Positions 35,686 to 45,643 are shown, counted from the first letter of the stretch. The stretch is 64,000 nt of DNA from an uncultured Cryomorphaceae bacterium (GCA_937120475.1 CAKZJV010000007.1:2000068-2064067), one strand, 5' to 3'. Made by a program: numbers and translations. The notes: generated by a model not told the origin, from the sequence alone.

Positions 35686-38600
35686 TTACTCAAACTTTTC
35701 GAAACGGCTGAGGAAACGGTTCATTTTACCCCGGGTACCGATGGTATAGGTAAAGGGAGGTTTGCCTTTTACTTCGTTTCTGCGCTTTTTTAGGTCCAGT
35801 TCCTTTATGGCATCCATCATGGGCTCTTCACTGGTATAAAAGATCATTTGGTTGCGCTTGTACTCAAAGTAGAAGAATACACTGCGGCTCACCTCCAGGT
35901 ACAGGTAAATTTCATCGCCCCTGCGCTTGCGCTGAATTTCCATCAGTCCCTTCATCTTTTTGTTGACGGGATATTTGCCCAGTGCTCCTACCCCGATATC
36001 GCCTTCGGAAAGGAAGGAAATAGCCTCCGGCACCCACTCCACGGTAATGTCGGTAAGCAGGATGGTGTTGCGGTATTCATCCGGGAAATCCTCGGGAGCA
36101 CCGTAATTCTGTATAGCATCAAAAAACTTGCGCTTATCCTTGGCATCCAGCAGCTCATCGGCCGAAACCTGGAAGGCCTTACGGCCGAGGTTGGTCCCTT
36201 CCAAAGAAGTAGCCTGGTTGATAGCTGCCGCCATTTGCTTGAGCAAACCATCGTCAAAATGGAAGTCGAGCCCCAGTACCAGGTCCAGCACCATATCGTC
36301 TGTTTCCAGGTTGTAATCGATATTCCCCCAACTGTTGATATCCATCTGGCTGCGGTCGTCCCCAATGCTCATGCTTCCCTCCCCGTGCATTTCACAATCG
36401 GTATTGTTGAAGGTGAGGTAATTTCCTTTAGCGGAAGGGTCATCCAGTTTTTCAGCGTTTACAATTACATAGGCTCCCAGCGACTCTTCGTAATAGAGCT
36501 TACCGTTGGCAAAGAACATCTCTTTGTCAGCTGCATTCACCCTTTTGCTGAGGAAGGCCGCGTAACCGCTGATGGTGTCCGAAGCCAGGAATACCCCATT
36601 ATTGAGGTTTTTGGTTTTATCATCGGGATCAACGTAGGGCAGGTCGATGATAATATTATCGGGGTCCACAATGGACTCAAAAGCAAACCAGTCGGTGGTT
36701 ACCGCCTCACAGTTGGACTCAATATGGGTGTTTCCGTTAAAGGCCAGTGCTTTTCGATCGGCCCGCAAGCCTACCCGTCCGTAATAGGCAAAGTAGGGGC
36801 TCATGTAAAAGCCTTCCTCCTGGGTTATGGTGGCTTGTCCTACCGTGGTTTCGGAGGTATCTACCTTTATATTGGAAAAACGGATGGGCCAGGGCGTACC
36901 GTCCTGGTCGAGGTACTCGTAATCAGCGGAAGCGGTGTAACGCCTGCGGGAGGTAATGTCCACGGCTGCACCGTAAAACTTATGGAATTCGGTGGTACGG
37001 TTAGCCGTAATAGCGGCATTGTTCAGCGTACGCATATGTGCTTTTTGCTCAATCTCCACGTAACCGGTATCCGGGAAAATACTGGCATCCGCCACCTTGA
37101 TTTCGGGCACTTTAAAGGATTTCAGCAATGAGCTTTCCAGGTAAAATTTGGTGTAACCCGCCTGGAACCGTAGCGAGTCCTGCCGTGGGTGTATGGATAC
37201 CATTTCGGAGGAGGCCTGGCTGCCCTGCTTCTTTACGTCCACCGCTTTTTGCGGTATCTGCCACTTTGCATAATCCATGTAACAGATGTACTGGTTAGCC
37301 GGGAAGCTGAAATAGTCGGCCGGATCGTTCAGGTAAAAATCGCCCTGCTGTTGGTTGAAGTCCACCTTGCCTTTGGCGTTTTCCATTCCAAAACCCCATT
37401 CGGCCGCTGGGTTGGCCCTTACCCGGAAAGCGAGCTTATCCGATGAAAACTGGCGGTTGCGGAAGAGGTAATCCTTTGAGCGGGTTTCCGCATCCAGGAA
37501 TTCCAAAAGACCCTTACCACGCAGAGCATTCGGACTGTGCGCCAGGGTTCCGGTAGCCCGCATACCGATGTCGTCATACATGGCAAAAGGTGTTTCCTGC
37601 GAGGTGGTGTAGAGCACATCGTTCTTGGGCTCCCAATGCAGGAATACGCCCTGGCCTACCGCGTGAGGGGTCTCCGGTCCGGTCATCTGGGCGGTGATCT
37701 CGTAATTATCGGCATTACCATTGGTACTATCCGGGAAGAAGAAAAACTCCTGCGAGGTGGCTACGGAGTTGAGATAGTCGATACGGCCATCGCCACGCAA
37801 GCCTTTATTGCTCAGGCTCAGCTTACTGGTAAAAGTTCCCTTGCCTCCGTAGGCGGCCAGCCCATTGGGCGGGGTTTCGGTGGTAAACCCAAGCGAGTAA
37901 TCGCGCTGCACCTTAATGGTTTGTTGCAGGTCAGGGAAAATACCGGCACTGGTAAAGGTTCCCTCAAAAAACAGTCCCTGGGTGGTGATGTTATCGAGGC
38001 TGTCAATCTCAAAGGGTTCCAGGCGTACGTAAAACTCCTCACGATTGTACACCCCACTGAATATCTCCGGTTTATCGTAGTAGATGTAAGAGTCCTTGGC
38101 ACTACGGAAAATAGGGTACTGGTCGTAGGATTGCTGGCCACTCTTATTGTTGGGTTCGTCAATCAGCAGTTCACCGGTCAATTCCTGCAATACGGTTTTT
38201 ACGTTTACCAGTTGCCGTTGCCCCAGGCGGTTGGTTTCAAAGCTTTCTACCTTAAAGCGCATGGAGTCCACGTTTTCCATATTGATGCGGAAATCGTTGT
38301 AATTGAACTCAAACAGCTCTCCCCAGTAGCTGAAGCGCCCGGCTTCTACTTTACCGTCAAAGTCAAAATTGAGGTCTTTGTGCACAACAATGGTGTTCTC
38401 CCTCGGGAAGAGGCGTACCTTCTGCGAGTCACTGAGGGCAATGGTATTGATCCCCTTGATCTCCATATCGTAATCTTCCAGGCTAATGGTGGCGTTACTC
38501 CCCTGGGTGAGGTTGGAAACAAACTGGATTACATCGTAATCGCGCTTTTGCTCGTAGTTGTTGATGTAATTGAAAACCTTATCCTGTACGGTACCGGTTT

Positions 38601-40104
38601 GGGTTTCGAGATCGTATTTCACAAAGCCGAAAACCGACATTTGCATCATAAAGATATGGGCATTGCGGCTGTCCATGCGCATAAAGCGGGCTACCTCTTC
38701 ATTGGTAAAGGTTCTTTTGCCGTAGGCATCCACCATATCGCGAAGTTGGTAGAGGGGGCTACGGTCGTTCATTCCGCGCAATTGCTCAAAGCGGTTACCG
38801 CGGTAATAGTTCTTGGACTCAAAAACCATGGGGGTTTCCGTACCCAGGTTCAGGTTACCGAGCTTTAGCTGTGGGTCGCCATTGTTCCAGGTAAGGATTT
38901 CAAAGGCTATATCCATATCGTGAAAGGAATCGGAAAAGGGAGTTTGCCCCAGGCCCTTGTTTTCGCGAATGATGTTGAGTTGCCCGTTTTCCACCAGATA
39001 ACGCATGGTTACCTTGGGGTGATAAATACTGTCTTCAGCCATTTTTATGGTGAGGGCCACTTCTTCGCTTTGTATTTTATCGGTACGCAGTAAAAAGCGG
39101 TCGGCTTCGGTGCTTATAATCTTTTGGTCTTTATAATTAAAACTGAAGCGGGCCTTGGTGCTGTCGGAACCACTGCCGTAAAAGTTGGCCCCGATAACGG
39201 CAAACCCTCCTTCAAAGTCGGCACCAGGCACCATATTTTTGATAACAATATCCTGGCGGTAAGAAGTAAAACGTGGGAAGGTACTTTTACCCCGCCCCCC
39301 GGGACTGGTGAGGCGTTCTTCGAAGTGGCCCATTAAGGGTTCCTTCAAAAAAAGCAGGGTGGTGAGTTTTACGCTGTCGGCCTCAAAATCGGTTTTGGTA
39401 ACGTTGATGTTATAGTTGGAGAGTTCGGCATAGGCGGAGTCTTCACTTAAGCCGGCCCGTACAAAATATACGTAGCCGCCATTGCCTTCAACCTCGTACC
39501 TGCGCGGATAAAAATTGGCTACCGTACCTTCAATGCGGGTGCTGTCGCCCTTGTACTTTCCCCAAATATCTACTCCATCAAAACTGAAGTAGGGCTCTTC
39601 TTCAAAGCCAAAGGTGTACTCGCCACTGGCCAGCCGCCAAACAATGCGGCCATCATCAAACATCACGTAGTTGTAAAACATTTGGTAGGTGGTGCGCAGG
39701 TAGTCGGAAATAATTCTGGCGGTTTTGCTAGCGGAGAGTTCCTCCAGGTCTCTCAGCCAGGGTAGCAGCAGTTTTTCTTCTTCGTTACTTTCAATGTGTA
39801 CAATGGTGCGTAAAAACCAGTTCCACTGCTCGTATTCGTTAATGCGCTTTTTCAGGAAGTTGTTGCTGATCTTATATACCTCAGCCGCCTCTTCATCGCT
39901 TATGCCTTCGGTGTTCCAAACGCTGGTAAAGTCCAGCATAAGGGGCTCCATTTCCTCGTCTTTATCGGCCTTGGAATCTTTGAGATACTCCCGCACTTGC
40001 GAGGGATAACTTTCATGGTCGGGGGTAAACTTAAACCGTTGACCCAGCACCGTAAAGGCGCTGATACAAAATGCCGCTATCCATAAAAATTTAAGCCTTC
40101 CCAA
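35686..40104 (-). CDS. very large exported protein of unknown function
   Basis: About 1472 residues from the TTG at 40104. This start lies 7 nt after the prmA stop and directly gives the leader 'GRLKFLWIAAFCISAFTVLGQ'. An in-frame ATG further upstream would overlap prmA by 160 bp and bury the leader. The body is mostly beta-structured with many 'DSTRIEGTVANFYPRRYEV', 'YEITAQMTGPETPH'-type strands, no Cys-rich or catalytic motif, and a basic C-terminus. It may be a long envelope-spanning or outer-membrane-associated protein. It follows tpiA-prmA on the same strand. I recognise it only as a conserved-looking Bacteroidota hypothetical. Confidence 0.75.
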   Translation of the reverse strand: MGRLKFLWIAAFCISAFTVLGQRFKFTPDHESYPSQVREYLKDSKADKDEEMEPLMLDFTSVWNTEGISDEEAAEVYKISNNFLKKRINEYEQWNWFLRTIVHIESNEEEKLLLPWLRDLEELSASKTARIISDYLRTTYQMFYNYVMFDDGRIVWRLASGEYTFGFEEEPYFSFDGVDIWGKYKGDSTRIEGTVANFYPRRYEVEGNGGYVYFVRAGLSEDSAYAELSNYNINVTKTDFEADSVKLTTLLFLKEPLMGHFEERLTSPGGRGKSTFPRFTSYRQDIVIKNMVPGADFEGGFAVIGANFYGSGSDSTKARFSFNYKDQKIISTEADRFLLRTDKIQSEEVALTIKMAEDSIYHPKVTMRYLVENGQLNIIRENKGLGQTPFSDSFHDMDIAFEILTWNNGDPQLKLGNLNLGTETPMVFESKNYYRGNRFEQLRGMNDRSPLYQLRDMVDAYGKRTFTNEEVARFMRMDSRNAHIFMMQMSVFGFVKYDLETQTGTVQDKVFNYINNYEQKRDYDVIQFVSNLTQGSNATISLEDYDMEIKGINTIALSDSQKVRLFPRENTIVVHKDLNFDFDGKVEAGRFSYWGELFEFNYNDFRINMENVDSMRFKVESFETNRLGQRQLVNVKTVLQELTGELLIDEPNNKSGQQSYDQYPIFRSAKDSYIYYDKPEIFSGVYNREEFYVRLEPFEIDSLDNITTQGLFFEGTFTSAGIFPDLQQTIKVQRDYSLGFTTETPPNGLAAYGGKGTFTSKLSLSNKGLRGDGRIDYLNSVATSQEFFFFPDSTNGNADNYEITAQMTGPETPHAVGQGVFLHWEPKNDVLYTTSQETPFAMYDDIGMRATGTLAHSPNALRGKGLLEFLDAETRSKDYLFRNRQFSSDKLAFRVRANPAAEWGFGMENAKGKVDFNQQQGDFYLNDPADYFSFPANQYICYMDYAKWQIPQKAVDVKKQGSQASSEMVSIHPRQDSLRFQAGYTKFYLESSLLKSFKVPEIKVADASIFPDTGYVEIEQKAHMRTLNNAAITANRTTEFHKFYGAAVDITSRRRYTASADYEYLDQDGTPWPIRFSNIKVDTSETTVGQATITQEEGFYMSPYFAYYGRVGLRADRKALAFNGNTHIESNCEAVTTDWFAFESIVDPDNIIIDLPYVDPDDKTKNLNNGVFLASDTISGYAAFLSKRVNAADKEMFFANGKLYYEESLGAYVIVNAEKLDDPSAKGNYLTFNNTDCEMHGEGSMSIGDDRSQMDINSWGNIDYNLETDDMVLDLVLGLDFHFDDGLLKQMAAAINQATSLEGTNLGRKAFQVSADELLDAKDKRKFFDAIQNYGAPEDFPDEYRNTILLTDITVEWVPEAISFLSEGDIGVGALGKYPVNKKMKGLMEIQRKRRGDEIYLYLEVSRSVFFYFEYKRNQMIFYTSEEPMMDAIKELDLKKRRNEVKGKPPFTYTIGTRGKMNRFLSRFEKFE

Positions 40105-40111
40105 TGGTGTT

Positions 40112-40954
40112 TTAGTTTTTTGTTTTCCGGTACCAGCAGGCCACCCAGCGGTCTTCTCTTTCTTTATGCTGTAGCTCCATGCCAGCGGAGCTTGCTTCTT
40201 CATGCAAAAGGTGGAAGTCGCCTTCAAAAAAACCGCTGATAGCCAATTCCCCTCCATTGGGTAACGTTTCAATGTAAGTTTTCATGTCTTCCAGCAAAAC
40301 ATTGCGGTTGATGTTGGCCAGAACGGTATCAAAATGTAAACCGCTCAGGGCTTCGGCATCCCCCAGGCGGGCCTCGATATTGGTGCAGTGGTTGCGCTCC
40401 ACATTTTCGCGGGTATTCTCCACCGCCCACTCAAAATTATCAATCGCCAGAATGTGATCAGCCTTTTTATAAGCGGCCAAAATGGCGAGTATGCCGGTTC
40501 CGGTACCCATATCCAAAACCTTCTTCCCCTCCAGGTCCATTTTCAAAATTAACCTCGACATCAGCCGCGTGGTTTGGTGGTGCCCAGTACCAAAGGACAT
40601 TTTGGGCATTATTTCGATAATGTGGGGGTAATTTTCCGGGGTAGCATGAAAGGGCGCGCGAATATATACTTGCCCATCAATGTCGATAGGTTCGTAATGC
40701 GTTTCCCATTCTTCATTCCAGTTTTTATTCTCCAACCGGTCGGTTTGGTAGCTGATGCTGAACTCTTTGCTGGTGAAAACGGGAAGCTGCTTCAATGCTT
40801 CCGAGTCAAAATCATTTTCCAGTATATAGGCCTTAAGCCCACTATCGGTTTCTTCAAAAGAGTCGTAAGCCAAAAGGTCGAGATTGGCGAGTAAAATATC
40901 GCGCCCGGGTTCGGTGGGCTCAATGGTAAATTCAACAACCAGGTATTCTTTCAT
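40112..40954 (-). CDS. prmA: ribosomal protein L11 methyltransferase
   Basis: 280 residues. The SAM-binding motif I 'VLDMGTGTGILAILAA' is followed by 'ILAIDNFEWAVENTREN' and 'FDTVLANINRNVL' (motif IV NPPY-like replaced by the PrmA form ANI). An N-terminal ~100-residue domain recognises L11. It trimethylates the N-terminus and lysines of L11. The start overlaps the end of tpiA by 4 bp. Confidence 0.93.
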   Translation of the reverse strand: MKEYLVVEFTIEPTEPGRDILLANLDLLAYDSFEETDSGLKAYILENDFDSEALKQLPVFTSKEFSISYQTDRLENKNWNEEWETHYEPIDIDGQVYIRAPFHATPENYPHIIEIMPKMSFGTGHHQTTRLMSRLILKMDLEGKKVLDMGTGTGILAILAAYKKADHILAIDNFEWAVENTRENVERNHCTNIEARLGDAEALSGLHFDTVLANINRNVLLEDMKTYIETLPNGGELAISGFFEGDFHLLHEEASSAGMELQHKEREDRWVACWYRKTKN

Positions 40955-41712
40955 ACAGTTTCTTCGGCCAGTTCAATAAGTTGAATGTAGGAATCGAGTT
41001 TGAGGGATGCCCCACCAATAAGGCCTCCGTTTACATTGGGCATTCCGAAAATTTCGCGGGCATTTTCCGGTTTTACGGAACCCCCGTAAAGAATGGGTGT
41101 TTTTTCAGCCACGTGGAGATCGTACAATTCCGAAAGGTGCTTACGGATGCTCCAGTGCATGGTTTCCGCCTGCTGCGGTGTGGCGGTTTCACCGGTACCA
41201 ATGGCCCAAACGGGTTCGTAGGCGATTATTATTTGCTCCATTTGAGCGGGGCTTATGGCTGCCAAACCTCTCTCCAATTGGGTGTGCACCACTTTTTCCT
41301 GCCGCCCTTGCTGGCGTTCTTCCAGCACTTCACCCACACAAAAAATGGGTTTCAGGCCTTGTTGCAGTGCCTCCTTTATTTTTTGATTGATCACTTCATC
41401 GGTATCACCAAAGTATTGCCTGCGTTCGCTGTGACCTAGTATTACGTATTCCGCCCCGGTACTTTGTACCATTTGCGCACTGGTTTCACCGGTGTAGGCA
41501 CCGCTGCTGTGTTCGCTGCAATTTTGCGCGGCCAGGTAAATGCCGGCTTCACTGGCTCCCAAGGAAAGGGGTAAGTGAATAAAGGGAACCCCCAGAATAA
41601 GCTGGCTTTTGAGATTTTTTCCTTGCAGGTACTCCTGCAGGCCACTAATGAAATCCCGGCCCTCGGGCAGGGTCATGTTCATTTTCCAGTTACCGGCTAC
41701 AATAGTATTCAT
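40951..41712 (-). CDS. tpiA: triose-phosphate isomerase
   Basis: 253 residues, full length. Lys10 (GNWKMN), His94 (ILGHSERR) and Glu166 in the signature 'AYEPVWAIGTG' are the catalytic residues, and phosphate-binding 'ILYGGSVKPENA' is present. It interconverts DHAP and glyceraldehyde-3-phosphate in the cytoplasm. Overlaps prmA by 4 bp. Confidence 0.97.
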   Translation of the reverse strand: MNTIVAGNWKMNMTLPEGRDFISGLQEYLQGKNLKSQLILGVPFIHLPLSLGASEAGIYLAAQNCSEHSSGAYTGETSAQMVQSTGAEYVILGHSERRQYFGDTDEVINQKIKEALQQGLKPIFCVGEVLEERQQGRQEKVVHTQLERGLAAISPAQMEQIIIAYEPVWAIGTGETATPQQAETMHWSIRKHLSELYDLHVAEKTPILYGGSVKPENAREIFGMPNVNGGLIGGASLKLDSYIQLIELAEETV

Positions 41713-41808
41713 GCTTTGCTTTATTTGGCGGGCTCGCTTTCAGAATTCGCTGCCCTTCGTAACAAAGCTGCAAGTTAAAGGGTTTTCAGGAGCCAGGAAA
41801 TCCCTGTT

Positions 41809-42378
41809 TCATCTTTTAGCCGCTTGTATTTTACGGGCCTTGCCCAGGCGTTCTTCCACTTCCTGAATTTTACCGCTCCAGTACTTTCGGGCCGCTACTG
41901 GATCATAGTTGGAAGCTTTACCGTACTGCATACCCGGAGGCAGTTTAAAGATGATCCCCAAATCCGGTTTGCCGTTCTCATGCAGGGTGCTTTGCATTTT
42001 TGGGTTCTTCTCCAACCCGATCCAAAAATCCAGGTGTTCTTTATAAACACCTCGCACAAACTCAAGGTGACGTATTAATTCTTCGGTATTAACCGGGATA
42101 TAGCCGGGCCCGCTACACCCGCAGGAATGGAAGGTAATCCCGGTTTGATATAGGGTATGGATGTGTTCCCAGGCTTTGCGGCTCTCTTTTTTGGGAGCCT
42201 TAAAGTCCAGGCCCATATCGGCCATCAACCCACCACAATCCGGGCATTTGGCAGGCATTTCGGTTCCCGGATCAGCCGACCCTCCCCGGATGTCGGTCAG
42301 CAACCTTCTTTTAAAACTTTTGCGGCAATTAAAACAGGCCAGGTGGGGCTTGTAGGTTTTTATCGCGTATCTGCACAT
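41809..42378 (-). CDS. zinc-ribbon-containing protein of unknown function
   Basis: 189 residues. Two CxxC knuckles, 'CFNCRKSF' (~15-22) and 'CPDCGGLM' (~45-52), form a rubredoxin/zinc-ribbon-like unit, and a further 'CGCSGPGYIP' lies at ~85-95. The second half is helical. The start is the ATG at 42378; a strong AGGAGG lies 14 nt upstream (42393-42398), too far for the usual spacing. A TGA closes the frame just upstream, so an earlier start is not possible. It lies between tpiA and the TetR cassette, same strand. Confidence 0.65.
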   Translation of the reverse strand: MCRYAIKTYKPHLACFNCRKSFKRRLLTDIRGGSADPGTEMPAKCPDCGGLMADMGLDFKAPKKESRKAWEHIHTLYQTGITFHSCGCSGPGYIPVNTEELIRHLEFVRGVYKEHLDFWIGLEKNPKMQSTLHENGKPDLGIIFKLPPGMQYGKASNYDPVAARKYWSGKIQEVEERLGKARKIQAAKR

Positions 42379-42478
42379 AGATCATCATCGAACCTCCTAA
42401 AAGTACAGTATTCCGGGTATCAAAAGCTTGTGAAGTTTACGTTCCGGCCTTAAAAATATTGGTCCTTCAACGCACCTA

Positions 42479-43594
42479 TTATTGGTAGCCTTCCCACCAA
42501 AAACCACCGGCATCAGCCGCCTGAAAGCGGATCACCTCACCCAGCCGGGGCATGGCGATATTCACGCCTTGCCTGGCGGCCTCTTCCGAGAAACGCTGCA
42601 CGGGATCTTTCCAGTCGTGTAAGGCTAAGGTAAAGGCGCCCCAATGAATGGGGATGCTGGTTTTGGCCTTTACATCAATAGCGGCCTGCACCGACTCTTC
42701 CGGGTACATATGGATGGCGTGCCAGAGCTCATTGTACTGTCCACATTCTAAAAAAGCCCAATCGAAGGGGCCCAGCTTCTCACCGATTTCCTTAAAGTGG
42801 GCATCGTAGCCACCGTCACCACTCCAATACACCCGGTGCTGATCACTGATGAAAGTCCAACCACCCCATAGGCTCTTGGCCCGGTCAAATAGTCCGCGGC
42901 CGGAAAAGTGGCGGGAGGGTACAAAGGTCATTTCAATGCCGTCCATTTGGGCAGTGTCCCACCAATCCAACTCAGTCACCTTATCGGCTGGAATATTCCA
43001 ACGCAGCAAGTGGCGCTTTACCCCGATGGGTACGTAGTAATGACCCACCTTTCCCTTCAGTTTTGTGAAACTGTCGTAATCCAGGTGGTCGTAATGGTCA
43101 TGGGTAATGAATACGGCATCTATGGGTGGTAGCTTATCGATTATGGCGAGGGTGTTTTTACTGTAGCGCCTGGTACGAAAGGGGCCTACCGGTGAGGTAT
43201 CATCACCGAACATAGGGTCGATAAGCAGGTTTTTACCGGCCATTTTCATCAGGCCCACGGAATGCCCGAACCATATAAACTGAAAATCGGAGGTGTCGGC
43301 CTGCCAGGCTTTGCTGTCAAAGGCTTGTATCGGTAATTCTGTTTTAGGAGCCCGTTCTTCACGGTTGCTGAACTGCTTGCGGATTAAACCCGGCATGGTG
43401 CGCAGGTTTACATCCATGGTAGTTTCACTTTGGTTCACGAACTTTTCACCGTCCCATTGTTGGGATTGGGCATAGCGTTCCGCTCGTTCCTGCGTTACCC
43501 GTCCACCGAATTGAGGATTGAGCCAGAGGTAAGCTCCCCCAAAGACCAACAGGCCTCCTATTAATATTGCGATCACTTTAAGCATTTTTTTCAT
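42479..43594 (-). CDS. MBL-fold metallo-hydrolase (UlaG/NAPE-PLD-like)
   Basis: 371 residues. An N-terminal membrane segment (~5-25) precedes a metallo-beta-lactamase domain. The metal motif HxHxDH is His165-x-His167-x-Asp169-His170 in 'ITHDHYDHLDY', and later 'SGDGGYDAHF' and 'PIHWGAF' supply other ligands. The architecture matches bacterial NAPE-PLD-like/UlaG-like hydrolases. The substrate is unknown, though a lipid phosphodiester is possible. Last gene of the TetR-controlled cassette, 5 bp after the oxidoreductase gene. Confidence 0.85.
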   Translation of the reverse strand: MKKMLKVIAILIGGLLVFGGAYLWLNPQFGGRVTQERAERYAQSQQWDGEKFVNQSETTMDVNLRTMPGLIRKQFSNREERAPKTELPIQAFDSKAWQADTSDFQFIWFGHSVGLMKMAGKNLLIDPMFGDDTSPVGPFRTRRYSKNTLAIIDKLPPIDAVFITHDHYDHLDYDSFTKLKGKVGHYYVPIGVKRHLLRWNIPADKVTELDWWDTAQMDGIEMTFVPSRHFSGRGLFDRAKSLWGGWTFISDQHRVYWSGDGGYDAHFKEIGEKLGPFDWAFLECGQYNELWHAIHMYPEESVQAAIDVKAKTSIPIHWGAFTLALHDWKDPVQRFSEEAARQGVNIAMPRLGEVIRFQAADAGGFWWEGYQ

Positions 43595-43599
43595 TTTAA

Positions 43600-44283
43600 T
43601 CAGGAGTTAGCAGCGGGTACCAGCCCGTTGATATCCGAAGGGTGGATGATCTCTTTTGGATAACCAGAGGTGCTGAGCTTTATCATGGCCTGGCCTATTT
43701 GGGTAGTATCCACTATGGCGTTGGGCGACATCTTTTTAATCAGCCGTAAAAGCCACCCCAGGTTGTTGATAAGCACCCGGTACAACTTACTGCTGGGTTG
43801 TACGCCCCGTTTGGGAATTATACCACCGGGCCGGAACACAAAGGCTTGTTTAAAGCCCATCTTCAACAAATCATTTTCGGTTTTGCCTTTCACGCGGGCC
43901 CACATTTGCCGCCCTTTTTCGGTGGAGTCGGTTCCCTGCCCGGAAACGTAAATGAAGGTCATATCAGGATTCAAACCGTAAAGGGTTTGGGCCAGGGCCA
44001 GGGTATAATCATAGGTAAGTTTTTTATACTCTTCCTCTTCAAGGCCAGCGGCACTCACACCCATACAAGCGTAGCAGGCGTCATAGCCTTGCAGTTGTTC
44101 CGATACGGATTCAAAGTCCGAAAAATCCGGGTGTAGGAGCTCTCTGAGTTTAGGGTTTTGCACTCCCACAGGCCGCCTGCCGATGGAGAGTACTTCTGAA
44201 ATTTCAGGATGATCCAGGCATTCCCATAAAACCCCTTTCCCAATCATCCCGGTAGCCCCGGTTACAATTACTTTCAGTGCCAT
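43600..44283 (-). CDS. atypical SDR/NAD(P)H-binding protein (TIP30-like)
   Basis: 227 residues. Rossmann motif TGATGMIG (~8-15), then 'EVLSIGRRPVG', 'ACYACMGVSAAG' and 'FIYVSGQGTDSTEKG', features of the HTATIP2/TIP30-like atypical SDR group common in Bacteroidota. The substrate is unknown. It lies 7 bp after the classical SDR gene and 5 bp before the MBL hydrolase gene, so all three are one transcript. Confidence 0.8.
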   Translation of the reverse strand: MALKVIVTGATGMIGKGVLWECLDHPEISEVLSIGRRPVGVQNPKLRELLHPDFSDFESVSEQLQGYDACYACMGVSAAGLEEEEYKKLTYDYTLALAQTLYGLNPDMTFIYVSGQGTDSTEKGRQMWARVKGKTENDLLKMGFKQAFVFRPGGIIPKRGVQPSSKLYRVLINNLGWLLRLIKKMSPNAIVDTTQIGQAMIKLSTSGYPKEIIHPSDINGLVPAANS

Positions 44284-44290
44284 ACTGATG

Positions 44291-45070
44291 TTAGTTGGTT
44301 TGCTGCATCTTGCGGATTTGCGACAAGATCATTTTTTTGGGAGTTAAAGGCGCCATTTTCAGCATCAGCTTCTGGCTAAAGCCCAAGCCGGAAATTACCT
44401 CCAGCTTACCGGCCATCATAGCCTCGTAACCATCGGAAGCTACCGTGCTTGCACTGGCGGTATTCTTGAACATATCGGTTTTATCCATTCCGGATACCGC
44501 ACCAAAGCTGGTTTCAGTAGCACCGGGCATCAGCGCAGTAACGGTTACCCGGGTATCGTGCAGTTCACCGGCCAGGGCATTGCTGAAGGAGGTAACGTAA
44601 GCTTTGGTGGCGTAATAAACGGCTTGTAAGGGACCGGGTACCAAACTAGCGGTGGAGGATACGTTGAGAATTCTGCCGCTGTTGCGCTTCACCATTTCGG
44701 GCAGGAAAAAACGGCTGAGTTCGGTGAGGGCTACCATATTGAGATTGATCATATCAAGATCGTCCTGCCAATTCCGTTCGTGGAATTTGCCAACCCCACC
44801 AAAACCGGCATTATTAATCAAGTATTCTACCTGCAGGCCGGCTTCTTTTACCTCATCGTATAGCTCGCGGCCTGAACCGGGTTGGGACAGATCTTTTTCA
44901 AAAACCCTTACCTGAACGGAATGCTTCTTTTCCAGTTCTTGTTTCAGTTCTTCCAATTTTCCGCGACTGCGGGCTACAATAATCAGGTCGCCCCCTTTGG
45001 AGGCATGGATACGGGCTAACTCCCTTCCAATACCACTGGATGCTCCGGTAATTAGTGCTGTGTTTTTCAT
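44291..45070 (-). CDS. classical SDR family oxidoreductase
   Basis: 259 residues with the full classical SDR set: cofactor motif TGASSGIG (7-14), 'NNAG' (89-92 region), catalytic Ser in 'NVSSTAS' and YxxxK in 'VYYATKAYV'. Basic residues after the first strand (IVARSR) suggest NADPH preference. An operator-like 16-bp site lies 6 nt before the ATG (45077-45092) and matches one before tetR, so transcription is probably repressed by the adjacent TetR protein. Confidence 0.9.
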   Translation of the reverse strand: MKNTALITGASSGIGRELARIHASKGGDLIIVARSRGKLEELKQELEKKHSVQVRVFEKDLSQPGSGRELYDEVKEAGLQVEYLINNAGFGGVGKFHERNWQDDLDMINLNMVALTELSRFFLPEMVKRNSGRILNVSSTASLVPGPLQAVYYATKAYVTSFSNALAGELHDTRVTVTALMPGATETSFGAVSGMDKTDMFKNTASASTVASDGYEAMMAGKLEVISGLGFSQKLMLKMAPLTPKKMILSQIRKMQQTN

Positions 45071-45076
45071 TTTTTT

Positions 45077-45092
45077 AAGTGATTAATTACTT
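45077..45092. promoter_or_regulatory. TetR-type operator before the SDR gene
   Basis: AAGTGATTAATTACTT is a near-perfect inverted repeat (one mismatch) placed 6 nt upstream of the SDR ATG. It agrees at 14 of 16 positions with the site before tetR (45644-45659). Confidence 0.65.
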
Positions 45093-45115
45093 ACTATTGT
45101 TCTAAAAAATTTTGT

Positions 45116-45637
45116 TTATAAATAATATTTATCAAAGAGGGCTCTGCGAATCTCTTCCATATTGGAAGGCTTTCGCAGCAATTGAGCGGTGGCCAGTCCG
45201 TCAAAAAGGATCAATACCAGCTCGGCCTCGGCCTCCGGATTGGAATAGCCCAGGTTCCTGAAGGCGTCAGCCGCAATCTTTTTCATGGGCAACGACATAC
45301 TCTGGTCGTATTCATCGGCCTGCCACTTTAAGGCATAGATTAGTCGCCAGTAGTGGTGCTCACTTTTATTAATTTCAAAAGGGAAGCTCAGTATAGCGCG
45401 CAGGGTATCCTTAGGATCTTCAATCATAACCACCCCTCCCAAAAGGCTTTGTGCCCTTTCACGGCCCTGCTCCATAATGGCCTGCAACAATCCTTCTTTA
45501 TTGGTAAAGTGACGGAATATCAAACCTTCAGAAACCCCGGCTTCACGCGCCACCTTACTGGTGGAAACGGCCGAATATCCTTTCTCGGCAAACAGCTTTA
45601 GGGCCGCTTCTAATATTTTTTCCTGTTTCTCAGTCAT
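45116..45637 (-). CDS. TetR/AcrR family transcriptional regulator
   Basis: 173 residues. The N-terminal HTH domain carries 'AALKLFAEKGYSAVSTSKVAREAGVSEGLIFRHF' (quoted as motif, ~10-45), typical of TetR regulators. The C-terminal ~120 residues are helical with no known ligand signature. It is transcribed in the same direction as the SDR-SDR-MBL genes. Matching palindromes lie 6 nt before its own start and before the SDR gene, predicting autoregulation and control of the cassette. Confidence 0.9.
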   Translation of the reverse strand: MTEKQEKILEAALKLFAEKGYSAVSTSKVAREAGVSEGLIFRHFTNKEGLLQAIMEQGRERAQSLLGGVVMIEDPKDTLRAILSFPFEINKSEHHYWRLIYALKWQADEYDQSMSLPMKKIAADAFRNLGYSNPEAEAELVLILFDGLATAQLLRKPSNMEEIRRALFDKYYL

Positions 45638-45643
45638 TGATAA

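Noticed and set aside
35848-38868. Long frames of 427 and 443 residues on the + strand
   Set aside because: They are antisense to the 1472-residue exported protein, have no leader or recognisable family, and show a composition typical of a complementary-strand shadow.
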